From Pohlia nutans (lineage: Eukaryota > Streptophyta > Bryopsida > Bryales > Mniaceae), in assembly GCA_022496805.1 (NCBI GenBank), contig CM040088.1, forward strand, positions 19,623,001-19,687,000: DNA of 64,000 bases. The letters are read 5' to 3'. The stretch's first letter is position 1, and every line of letters begins with the position of its first letter. The position numbers and the translations under genes are program-made. Of this stretch, positions 54,584 to 64,000 are shown piece by piece. Below the pieces are notes generated by a model that was given only the letters and a program-made list of their open reading frames with translations, did no database searches and was not told where the DNA came from.

Positions 54584-57500
54584 ATGGCCGATGACCAACG
54601 TGAGGGTCAGGTTCCCGACCAACCCCACTCTCCGAATGCTAATGCTGGGCCTAGGAAGAACAAACCTAAGGGGGCCCCTCATGCGTCGAATTACGACGTA
54701 TTGGACGACCCAAATGTTCTAGCCGAACCAGGATGAGAACAATTTAAGGAGGAATATTGGTCTGCCACGACAGCGACACAATATATCAAACTGTACCACA
54801 TTGGTAAATTGTGGCTGAAGGAACAATTACCACAGATGTCAAAATCCTTTACTGCCAAACCATGGCTGTGCAGTGATGATCATTTCCTTCACCGAGCGGA
54901 AGAGGTATGGAGGGCAATGTTTGGGGCTCGTTTGAAGTCAAAAGGAACATTCAACTACAATATACTGGCAATGGTCTATGCGGAACTAAGGTTGGAGCAC
55001 AAGGTGGATTGGAGTACTTACCCTACAACTCAAGGGCATCCAAGTCAGTTGGCAGACGGGCAGCGAGACATTCCTGATTCCTATGATCCGGCATCTACAA
55101 GCACAAAAGAGATGTTGGTCTTTTTAAAGAAACCGGGCACGTTGACTGCGAGCAGCTCAGGTCGAGTGGAAGTCAAACGAAAGAAGGCCAAATTACCAGT
55201 ACTACCCACGCCCGCTTTGGAGAATTTGGATGCAAAGGTGGAAACCGAAGTCAATGCTGAACGGGAGGAAATAAAAGTCAAAGTTGAATGGGACTTAGAG
55301 GACAAAGTCGAAGATGTGAAGACTTCTCCGTCTCGATCGATTCCGTGTAAGGAGGGCGAGGAACTGTTGCCGCAAAACCCATCGACGGTAATTCAGGCAA
55401 CTGCGGAATCAAAGGAGAAACAAAAGTTGAGGTCCGATGCAATTGCCAGGGAGGACCGCGAAGAACAGTATAAGTTTGGATCGAACTGGGTGATGACGGT
55501 TCAGGGGGGAAATGTCGGTCAAAGCAATCCAAGTTCCTCGACTCCGAACGAGAAAAGCGCATGTCCGGATGACACGGATACACTAATTCGGGATCCAAAT
55601 GGACGTTCGGTAAACTGCGATACTTCTTTGTCAAAGATGATGCCTCTTGACGAAATAATGATTTCGTACGGGCACTTGGCGGAGAAAGTTACCAAGGCAA
55701 GCGAAATTGCAGAAGGAGAGCAGTGGGAACTGTCCGACAAGTTCCCCGACTTGGCAAGTGATCTAGGTTTGTTGAAACTTATTTCGAAGAACGTGTACGT
55801 GAACTTGGTAAAAGCCATGGACGTAACTACTTTCCTTCATACGTTGGCACCACAGCTTGCACAACATCTCCAATCAATTGAGACAAAATTGGGCCGTTGG
55901 GAGCCAGTCATCGAAAAGGCGAAGCGTGTTGATGAGCTCACCAAGAAACTAAAAGAAACAACGGAATGTGCAAAGGGATTTGAGCGGTTGGCGGGGGAAT
56001 CCATAAAGCAACTGCGATCGAGCACTATACATAACCATTTCAAGACCATGCATCTCTAGTTCATTAATTTTCAATTGTTAGAAGAGTTAGACAAGCTGCA
56101 AGAAGAAACTACAAAGAAAGAAGCATTACCTCAAGAATCCCTCGTCCCATCGAAGCAGATCTCTATTCCATTGAATGGGAACGTTTCAGACGGAGCAGTA
56201 CTTGAAGAAACTCTTGCCCCATCGGACCAGTTGTCTCATCCATTGGATGCGCAGGTTTTGGACGGAGTAGTACTTGAAGAAAATCTTGCCCCATCGGACC
56301 AGTTGTCTCTTCCATTGGATGCGCAGGTTTTAGACGGAGCAGTACTTGAAGAAACTCTTGCCCCATCGGACCAATTGTTTCTTCCATTTGATGCCCATAC
56401 TTCGGACGAAACAGTGGTTCAAGATACTCTCGCTCCATCGGACCAGTTGCCCCTTCCCTTGGATGCCCAAACTTCAGACGAACCAGTGGTTGAAGATACT
56501 CTCGCTCCATCGGACCAGTTGCCCAATCCTTTGGATGCCCAAACTTCCGACGGTGACCTCCACGATCAACAGGATCCTTCGTATTTGGTAAAGCGTCCAG
56601 GTGTAGCAGAGGTATTCGTGGAACAAGATAGGATGCAAAAAGAACCTTAGATAGGGCCACCAACTGAAGCGGGAGAAACCAATAACCCTGAGATTGAGAC
56701 GTTGCGACAACGATTGATTCAAGCAGAGATTGACAGGGATATAACGAGGTATGAATTACTATTCTGGAAAGGTACCGGTGAAATGAAGATGCCCAGACCA
56801 CGTCCTGAGCAAAGCCTGCCTTGGTTGAGTTATGTCCACCAATTAAAGGATGTGGATGAATTGGTCGAGAGGAAGTTGGGTTTGATGTTCGAGTACGAGG
56901 ACAAAAAAAGTGGGAATCTCGCTTGTCTTCTAGGAATGATGAAGAGGGTGCAAGAATTATTTGATCGACAAGCCGCATTGCCTGGAGCGCGTACACTGAC
57001 TACGTGTACCACGTGGGGTGATGTTGACTTGATGATGACACGGGCACATGGGATTTCTTGTTCATTGGAAGCCGGCAACATGGACTGGGCTTCGGCAATT
57101 GAAGAAGGGTGGATGCCATATAACGTGTTTTCCTCGCATTTATTGGAGAAAGAGAAGACGGTGGTTCATACATGTAATCCAGCTCCCGACTTTCTGAAAG
57201 AGACATGTTGCTTGTGTCAATATGGGTTTGGTCCAGAAGGAACGATCCAACTGGGATAATGTCAGCATACATTTCATATTAAGTGCATTGCGGAACATTC
57301 TTTACACCGCTCTTATTGTCCCCTGTGCAATTCTCCTATACATGTAAGATTCTACGAAATGATGGGCCTTCGCGCCGTTATGCCATCTGGTCATGAATAC
57401 AACCAGTGGAACCTTCCTCTGGACCAACTACCGAAGAAGTTTCTAAATTACAAATACTGGGATCAACCATTGGTATGGGATGTTAACTACAACTGCCACC

Positions 57501-58231
57501 ACTTGTACCATATGCAAGTAGCAGGGTCTGAGGAAGAAATTTGTATGGAGGTTGACGAACTTTTCTGGATGACTTGAGATTACAACATCGAAGTGCGAGC
57601 ACGTGCAATTGAGAACGAGGCGGACCGGGAGGTGCTTTGCCGCAACTTTGGGGGACATTGGAGCGTACAGCACAAAAAGTTCTTTCGATTCCCAAAGAAT
57701 GAAGTAAAAAAGAGAGATGATAACACGTGGTACGAGGCTTCCGGTCCTGTCTTGGGAGAAGATCACGCAACGTACGACCGTACGTTGATTGACAAAGCTC
57801 TGGTCCTTTCAAAGTTGGAGGAGGCGGCTAGGCTTCGTGCCACAACAACCGAGGACATGTTCATTGATGAGGAGAATTCCTATGCGGATGTTGCAGGTGC
57901 ATTTGATAGGAGGATCAATGACGTCATCGAAACGTGGTGACGTCATATGTTGGCACCGAACTGGTCAACAACATCTGGAGAAACTGAGCAAATTGTAACT
58001 ATTGTTGTCGGTCGTGTGGAGAAGTACATGGAGGTTTTTAAGGCAAAAGAGGTGGATCTGGATCGTTCTCGCAAGGGGAAACGAAAGGCCGACGAGGATG
58101 ACAATTGGGAACCATCTCAAGACCACGTTGAAAAGAAGCTTGCGATAGATTCAGAGGTTGAGGCATGCGGTAGAATTACTTATGATAGTCAGCGTAGACG
58201 TACTCGTTCGATGAAGATTGATATCGCATGA
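54584..58231 (+). pseudogene. Long RING-H2 protein gene with six in-frame stops (copy 1)
   Basis: One plus-strand frame of 1216 codons runs from ATG 54584 to TGA 58231. It is interrupted by stops TGA 54734, TAG 56057, TAG 56648, TAA 57257, TGA 57575 and TGA 57938, without any frameshift. The N-terminal region (YDVLDDPNVLAEPG, then SDDHFLHR and MVYAELRLEHKVDWSTYP) matches the copy at 63422, which has Trp where copy 1 has its first stop. The middle is acidic and charged, with likely coiled coil around 55650-56050. Six 24-residue repeats follow, then EIDRDITRYELLFWKG. The RING-H2 finger is at 57206-57328: CCLC, then CQHTFHIKC, then CPLC, with the TAA between the first and second pairs. RING-H2 proteins usually act in ubiquitin transfer. 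I recognise no named family. It may be the accessory gene of a mobile element. Confidence 0.75.
56132..56563 (+). repeat. Six 72-bp (24-residue) tandem repeats in the RING gene
   Basis: Units follow EETLAPSDQL.LPLDAQ.LDG.V. The first is diverged (ESLVPSKQISIPLNG), and the last two carry QTSDEPVV and QTSDGDLH. Differences between units keep the frame, so they were translated for some time. Confidence 0.9.
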
Positions 58232-58570
58232 CTGTTTTTTAGCCATTTGGCTACTATATGAATATATATATATATATATCTCTATTCACATTTCCATTCT
58301 TGTTGACCTCAATGTAGAATATAATTTTCACACTCGGTTTTATTTCACTTCTATTTTTATACTTTTTGCAAAACTCATAATAATAGAGAATTCGCATTAC
58401 ATAATTTTAAATTGAAGGGCTCCCATAAATGCAATTTATTTTTTATCGTGATAAAATTTTAAAAAGAAAATGGGACAACAGTGTAGGCATTTAGAGGTTT
58501 ACTTAGTCAAATTAGTAGATCACACGAGGTAATGAAGGAAGAACTCTTCCTCCAAGCAAACTTTTTTCCA
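58232..58570. other. 3' flank of the RING gene, no other gene
   Basis: AT-rich, with a short ATATAT run at 58261-58280 and a possible polyadenylation word near 58378. It ends at motif cluster 3. Confidence 0.4.
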
Positions 58571-58571
58571 T

Positions 58572-58830
58572 CCCCCCGTCCGACCTGTCCGCACCCCGAT
58601 CTGCCGTCTGGACCTCGCCGTCCGGTCCGGGGCCCCGAAATACCGTCCGCTGCACGCTGTCCGATCCGCCGTCCGATACAGCCGTCCGATCCGATGTCCG
58701 ATCCGTTTGTTTGAATACGCCGTCCGATCCGTCCGATCCGCTGTCCGATCCGTCCGATCCGTCCGATCCGATCACATTTCCATTTCGATACAGCCGTCCG
58801 ATTCGTCCGTTTGGACCGCCCACAGTCAGA
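58572..58830. repeat. CCGTCCGATCCG motif cluster 3
   Basis: About 18 copies of CCGTCC or GTCCGATCC, all on this strand, in the orientation opposite to cluster 1. Between 58720 and 58775 it is a near-perfect tandem of GTCCGATCC. Confidence 0.85.
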
Positions 58831-58923
58831 TCCCATGAAATTGTCCAACTCAACAACTTCCCAAAACAGAATAAATGCAATGAGGAATCCAATGATTGTG
58901 TTTAAGTGAGCCAAAGAATCCTA

Positions 58924-59265
58924 TTAACCCGTACATGCCTAGAGCCCTCTTCAAATTTGGCAGTTTTGCAAAGATGCATTATAAAATGCAACCTACAGGG
59001 ATATTTTGAACTTTATAAATGAATTAAAGTTGTACATTATGAATTTTACATTCTATCCATACGGTTAGATCTATGATTACTATTACCAATAATTTTGCAT
59101 AAAATTTGAAACGTGAAATTCAAAATTATTTTGTAATTCAATTACGAATAAGATATTGACAATCTACAGATGAAATTTTTTGTGATTGGTTGAACTGTAA
59201 TACTCTAAATGTAGTGATTTTTGGAGATGTTTTGGTTGCTTAATTTTATGAGTTGACTTTTTTTA
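58924..59265 (-). mobile_element. TTAA-type MITE, family A, truncated
   Basis: Starts TTAACCCGTACATGCC and follows family A in inverted orientation to 'gagttgactttttt', then stops. The other end is missing. A further fragment with 'ttttagattctatccatacg' lies near 59800. Confidence 0.75.
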
Positions 59266-60227
59266 GAATTGAATGTTGGTATGGTGAAATCACTACAATT
59301 TGCATACTTGAAATATCACATTGGATGATTTATAATTTTTCATTGATAGTCATCAACACTATGAAGGTATGACGAAAAATTCAACATGATTGGAAGATAT
59401 AATTTGAATATTTACAAATTGTATTATGTAAACAAGATAAAATTTCAAAATAAATATATTTTTGTCAAATTTTATATCAAATTTTATATTTAAGGTAGAT
59501 AAAAGTTACATTCACAAGTAGTAAAGATATGAAAGCGAAAGATCTAAAAGAGTCCTATGATTGGAGCATTTGTAGAAAGCCCTCTGTATTTAGGGCACTC
59601 CAATTTCAAATTTCTCAACGTTGGAAAAACTTCAATAGATTTTCTACTTTCCAATCCCAACGGTCAAAATATGTATCATAACTTAACTTAAACATCTAAC
59701 AAAAACACCAACTACAAAAAAGCTAAAACACTTGATTTTAAGGACGTTGGACCAAAAATCAAGCATGCTATGGTTGATTGGGCACTTAGGTTATACATAT
59801 GAATTTTAGATTCTATCCATACGTTAAGATCAACGGTTACAAATACCAATTAAGTTGTATAAATATAGAATGACTTGGGATTCTGAAATAAGTGAATTTC
59901 AATGGTTGAAATCATATATTGATATTGACTAAGTGAAGTGATTTTAACAATATAACATGCATGATTTAAAATTGAAAAATAATAAAATAATAGGTGAATT
60001 ACTATCTTTATATCATACAAATGGTTTTCTACTATTTTCTTCAGTTGAGAATAATTCAAACCCCTTAGTAGTTACATATTCTAAATATTCCTATTATTTC
60101 CTAGTGACATTGTATACTTGTAAATTAATAAAATTTAGCATTCTTTACTGGTAAAAGTCCCAAAATATAAACCACCAAGCTTTTGCACAATAAACAATAA
60201 TATTCCACCAAGATCGTTCCTTTTTGA
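59266..60227. other. AT-rich spacer, no gene seen
   Basis: Apart from the family A fragment near 59803-59850, I find no structure. Confidence 0.4.
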
Positions 60228-60445
60228 AACTATTTCAATTTTACTGATAACAAATTTTAGACTATATTACGGGCTACATTATTCAAAGAAGATTATTCAT
60301 ACATTCGCACATGTGTACACAATATATTTATATTCTGGACATATAAATTTATGTATACATAAAAATACATGTGCATATATACATACATATATATATTTGT
60401 ACAAGTATGTGTATGTGAATGAGTGGAGGTAAATATGTGTTTGTG

Positions 60446-60555
<110 letters not shown>

Positions 60556-61379
60556 CCATTTATAGATGTATATATTTATATATACACATACATGCATGCA
60601 CATACGCATACACAAACATTATTTTATTTATATGTATGTAAATATAAACGTACATACATGTGCATTCAATATGTTCAACTGTAATTTAATTTTATATATA
60701 CTATTCATATGAACATGCATACAATAGGTTCAAATCTAATTTAATATCAAGTTTTCCCCTCTAACTAGGTTTCTAAAATATAAATTATAACATATATTTT
60801 TGTGATAATTTGTTTCTGCAAATTGGTGTGGTCTTTCCCTCTGAAATTATGATTGTGATTCCATTGAATGAAGTTGATCTATTAGGTTCGAAGTAATGTA
60901 TGCATAAAAAATTGCTAACTCTTATGGAATTCAAATTGGAACCCATTGCTTCATTATTTTGCCTTTATATTTGAATATCTTGCCTATTTATTCAATTGGT
61001 AAGTAATTACAAGTGTAGTCATGAAATTGGCCAAAAGTGGGAGGGAGAATGAACAAAGGAGGAAACGAAGAAGGGCATGGTGGGGGGGGGGGGGGGGGGG
61101 GGAGGGGGCGGAGTTAGCTAATAATGAAGAGGTAAGAGACATTATGAATGAGGTAGGACGGACCGCTCTCCTAGTAGTGAAGCACTACTAGAATTCAATG
61201 CGAAACACAATAAATGTTGGAACATTCTTTGACCGTACTCATAATATGTCTCGAAGTACGTGAGGATTCTTGAAGCGCGTGTAGATTCTTGAAGTGCGTG
61301 TAGACCCAAGGAGTTGGGCTGAAGGAGGAGGAAGGGAGAGCAATGGAAGTTTTGAACACCAAAACCCATGGGCTGCTGC

Positions 61380-61515
61380 CCCTCGTCGTCCGCCGGCGGC
61401 CCGTCCGATCCGCGTTCGTCTGCCGTCCGCCCCTGTCCGTCCGTCTGCCGTCCGATCCGACGGTTTCGTCCGATGGATCCTGTCCGTCCGATCCAGTCTG
61501 TCCGTCCGTCCAATT
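61380..61515. repeat. CGTCCG motif cluster 4
   Basis: About ten CGTCCG or CCGTCC words, all in the CCGTCC orientation. It corresponds in position to cluster 5 in the second duplication unit. Confidence 0.85.
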
Positions 61516-61944
61516 GCTCATGCGTACATCCATCACATACGGCGACTTTGTACAAAAATTAAAATTGTGTGATTGTTCATGGTCCATTGTAATATGAATT
61601 CCTTCAAATATTTCACTTTTATAATTTGGAAAAGTTCATTTACTATTAGATACTACTTAACACTTTAGGACTAATTGGAAACATACAATTTCCTGCATGT
61701 ATAAACTTTAATTAAAAAATTTAACCAATCCCAAAGGTAAAATGGATATAAAAGTGTATATTCATTGTTGGCAAAGGCGACATTAAACCAACATTAAAAC
61801 TAGCATAACAAATAGAAGTTGTGATGTATAATTTGTATATCCCATCTATATGACTGAATATCGTCAAATCCATTTGAATTAATTATAAATTAAGACAGAT
61901 AGAAGTAGTTTGATTGATCACAGGACTTCTCCGCCGATGCTTAA

Positions 61945-62137
61945 CGTTTTCAATTTCCTTGATAACAAATAAGATCATATTTTTTATTTTGTCCACAGAA
62001 TATTATCCGTCCAATCGCACATGTGTACACAATATATTTATATCGTGGACATGTAAATCTATATAAACATAGAAATACATGAGCATACATATATACATGT
62101 GTGTGTATATATATATGTGTGTATGTATATGTGTATG

Positions 62138-62171
<34 letters not shown>

Positions 62172-63000
62172 TGTGGGTGGATATTTGTATGTACATATAC
62201 ATGCAAGCAGTTACGAATATACATGCACTACAAACATGTCTTCCAGGATGTTCCACCATCATGCAAATGGCATGGCACATGTGTTTTATATTACCAATGG
62301 GCATATATTATTATTCCAAGTTTATTAGAGATGATAATATGCCTTCCACGATGTTCCACCATCATCCAAATGGCATGGCACATGTATTTTATATTACCAA
62401 TGGGCATATATTATTATTCTAAGCTTACTAGTGATGATAATATGCCTTCCACGATTTATGAAATTCGAAGTGGAATCCATTGCTTGAATATTTTGCCTAT
62501 TTATTCAATTGGTAAGTAATTACAAGTCAAGTCATGAAATTGGCCAAGAGTGGGAGGGAGAATGAACAATGGAGGAAAGGGAGAAGGGCAAGGTGGGGGG
62601 GAGGGGGCGGAGTTAGCTAACAATGGAGAGGTAAGAGACATCATGAATGAGGTAGGACGGACCGCTCTCCTAGTAGTGAATATGCCTTTTAGAATTCGAT
62701 GCAAAAATAAATGTTGGAACATTCTTTGACCGTACTCATAATAGGCCTTGAAGTACATGAGGATTCTTGAAGTGCGTGTAGACCCAAGGAGTTGGAGGAG
62801 GAGGAAGGGAGAGCAATGGAAGTATGGAATACAAAAACACAATAAACCCCATGGGCTGTTGCCCCACGCCGTCCGCGGGTGGCCCGTCCGGTTCTGCCGT
62901 CCGCATTGCCGTTCGCCCCTGTCCGTCCGATCGTGTCCTGTCCGTCCGATCGTGTCCTGTCCGTCCGATCTTGTCCTGTCCGTCCGATCGTGTCCTGTCC
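61945..63000. repeat. Upstream duplication, unit 2
   Basis: Same order of shared segments as unit 1. Differences are a (GTAT)n tract at 62099-62166, an extra 103-bp tandem duplication and only G7-type runs where unit 1 has G21. It leads directly into cluster 5 and the second RING-gene copy. Confidence 0.85.
62237..62446. repeat. 103-bp tandem duplication
   Basis: GATGTTCCACCATCAT occurs at 62247 and again at 62350, each followed by 'aaatggcatggcacatgt' and 'taccaatgggcatatatt'. Two copies, a few substitutions apart. Confidence 0.92.
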
Positions 63001-63240
63001 GTCCGCCCCTGTCCGTCTGCCGTCTGCCCCTGATATGCCTTCCGCCCCTGTCAGTCCGATCGTGCGCCCATGGCCGTCCGATTGGAGGGTCGATACGTAC
63101 GGCTGGCAATCGGCCGTCCGATGCGACTGTCCGCACCTATGCTGTCCGATGGAATTGATTTGGGCCGTCCGATCAGTCATGCGTCCGCAGTATGCTTCGT
63201 CCGCCCTAGGCGGACAGTATAAAGGGCGGACGGCCATCTT
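62868..63240. repeat. CGTCCG motif cluster 5
   Basis: Dense CCGTCCGATCGTGTCCTGT tandem units between 62925 and 63005, then more scattered CGTCCG words. The strand changes to CGGAC just before the TATA box of the downstream gene. Confidence 0.9.
63218..63223 (+). promoter_or_regulatory. Putative TATA box of the second RING-type gene
   Basis: TATAAA between two CGGAC words, 199 bp before the ATG at 63422. The same layout (cluster, TATA-like word, leader, ATG) is seen at copy 1. Confidence 0.55.
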
Positions 63241-63421
63241 CGTCCGCTCAGAGAGGCGGTGGGCATGGTGATGTTTTGACAACTCCTGCACCGACTCTGT
63301 CACGTGTTTTTTGAGTCACTGCGTCACGCTGTACGCACGTTTGACTTCATTTCAGGACGTTTGAAGCACGTTGCGCTTGTACCTTCCACGCGGTTTCTCA
63401 GCGTTGTTTTGACTTCCCACG

Positions 63422-64000
63422 ATGTTTCAGCGAAGCAGAAGTAGTAGGAGATCTTCACAAGGGACTCCTCAAGTTATGAACTGGGATCAAGTCGTTGACC
63501 CCAATTGTGTTGCGGAGCCGGGATGGGACACTGAGTCTACGAGAACGTGGAGTTGTAAAACATGCAAAGAATACGTGAAGATGACGCATTTAGCCAAGAT
63601 TTGGCCACGAACTCAAATGCAAGTGTCTGGCCCTCGTTGGGAAGGCCCAACTGCGACGTGCCAAAGCGACCATTTCCGACAACAATATTGGAAGGTGCAC
63701 GATTTCGTTGGATTGCCTAACTCAAAGCCAACCATCATGAAATATTCCTTAATGGCAATGGTTTGGGCTGAGATTGTATTGCACAAGGATGTGGATTGGA
63801 GTACGGTGCCTGGGAAAAACGTTGAACGTTTGAATCGTTCACAAAACTTTATTACCACCAACTGGCTTGGACCGAGTGATTGTGTGCCGCAATGGTCTAA
63901 TCGTCGAGCGAATGCGACAAACGTTGTTGTACTGATGATGACACCTCGCAATGGGAAGTACGTCCACGCAATACATATCGGCAACACGACGTTGAGAACT
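63422..64000 (+). CDS. Second copy of the RING-type gene, 5' part, open, runs off the window
   Basis: 193 codons without a stop from ATG 63422 to the last base. It aligns with the N-terminal region of the gene at 54584: VVDPNCVAEPGWD against VLDDPNVLAEPG-stop, CQSDHFRQQYWKV against CSDDHFLHRAEEV, and MAMVWAEIVLHKDVDWSTVP against LAMVYAELRLEHKVDWSTYP. It has two Cys-x2-Cys-like residues (SCKTC) absent from copy 1. The RING part, if present, is beyond the window. Identity to copy 1 is modest, so this is a paralogue rather than a fresh duplicate. Function unknown. Confidence 0.75.
   Translation, partial: MFQRSRSSRRSSQGTPQVMNWDQVVDPNCVAEPGWDTESTRTWSCKTCKEYVKMTHLAKIWPRTQMQVSGPRWEGPTATCQSDHFRQQYWKVHDFVGLPNSKPTIMKYSLMAMVWAEIVLHKDVDWSTVPGKNVERLNRSQNFITTNWLGPSDCVPQWSNRRANATNVVVLMMTPRNGKYVHAIHIGNTTLRT

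Noticed and set aside
54584..58231. Non-standard genetic code with stops read as amino acids (as in some ulvophyte algae)
   Set aside because: All three stop codons interrupt the frame, whereas the 1384-codon Copia frame and the AOC exons use none internally and end normally. Point nonsense mutations explain it better.
62925..63005. Regular repeats with short spacers that look CRISPR-like
   Set aside because: The intervals are variants of the same unit rather than unique spacers, and the context is eukaryotic; it is a minisatellite.

Overview
The window looks like nuclear DNA of a green plant lineage, probably a divergent streptophyte. A charophycean alga such as Chara would fit, but this is inference. 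Support comes from a four-exon allene oxide cyclase gene with a chloroplast-type leader, plant-type gene fragments, a Copia retrotransposon primed by half of initiator tRNA-Met, and very dense AT-rich transposon DNA. Nothing looks prokaryotic or organellar. Only one host gene appears whole; almost everything else is mobile or derived from mobile elements.

Layout. 1-18.6 kb is packed with short non-autonomous elements. The commonest have a TTAA target site and ends starting CCC(C)TAAACG or CCC(C)TAAAGG, as in piggyBac-type transposons; several stand head to tail and share one TTAA. Between and inside them are CACTA-type, Mutator-type and foldback elements and a decayed LINE tail (11.8-13.2 kb). 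19-33.4 kb is bracketed by ~85-bp inverted ends of the TTAA family and holds a smaller nested TTAA pair (20.4-25.4 kb) that encloses a broken fragment of a glycerol-3-phosphate dehydrogenase gene. One exon of a MIP18/AE7-type gene and a 0.9-kb foldback element lie between the nested pair and the right end. 33.4-39.3 kb is mostly unassigned AT-rich DNA with one hAT-type element that has a perfect 8-bp target duplication.

39.3-42.3 kb is the allene oxide cyclase gene (exons 39476-39824, 40357-40511, 40967-41143, 41909-42142), with CACTA-type elements in its last intron and downstream.

43.9-64 kb holds two related-looking mobile gene systems that share clusters of a CGTCCG/CGGACG motif. The first is a minus-strand hAT-like (DUF659) transposase gene, about 1028 codons when read across its breaks. 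It is interrupted by a complete 5.46-kb Copia element with identical-looking LTRs and TSD CAAGA, by a 367-bp inverted-repeat element with TSD CCTCTG, and by two in-frame stops. The second is a plus-strand gene for a long protein with a RING-H2 finger and six 24-residue repeats, carrying six in-frame stops but no frameshift. A second, open copy of that gene starts at 63422 and runs off the window, and its upstream region is tandemly duplicated.

Recurring theme: several coding relics are broken by single nonsense codons and clean insertions rather than frameshifts, so they look recently silenced. No gene for a TTAA-element transposase is in the window, so those elements must be mobilised from elsewhere.
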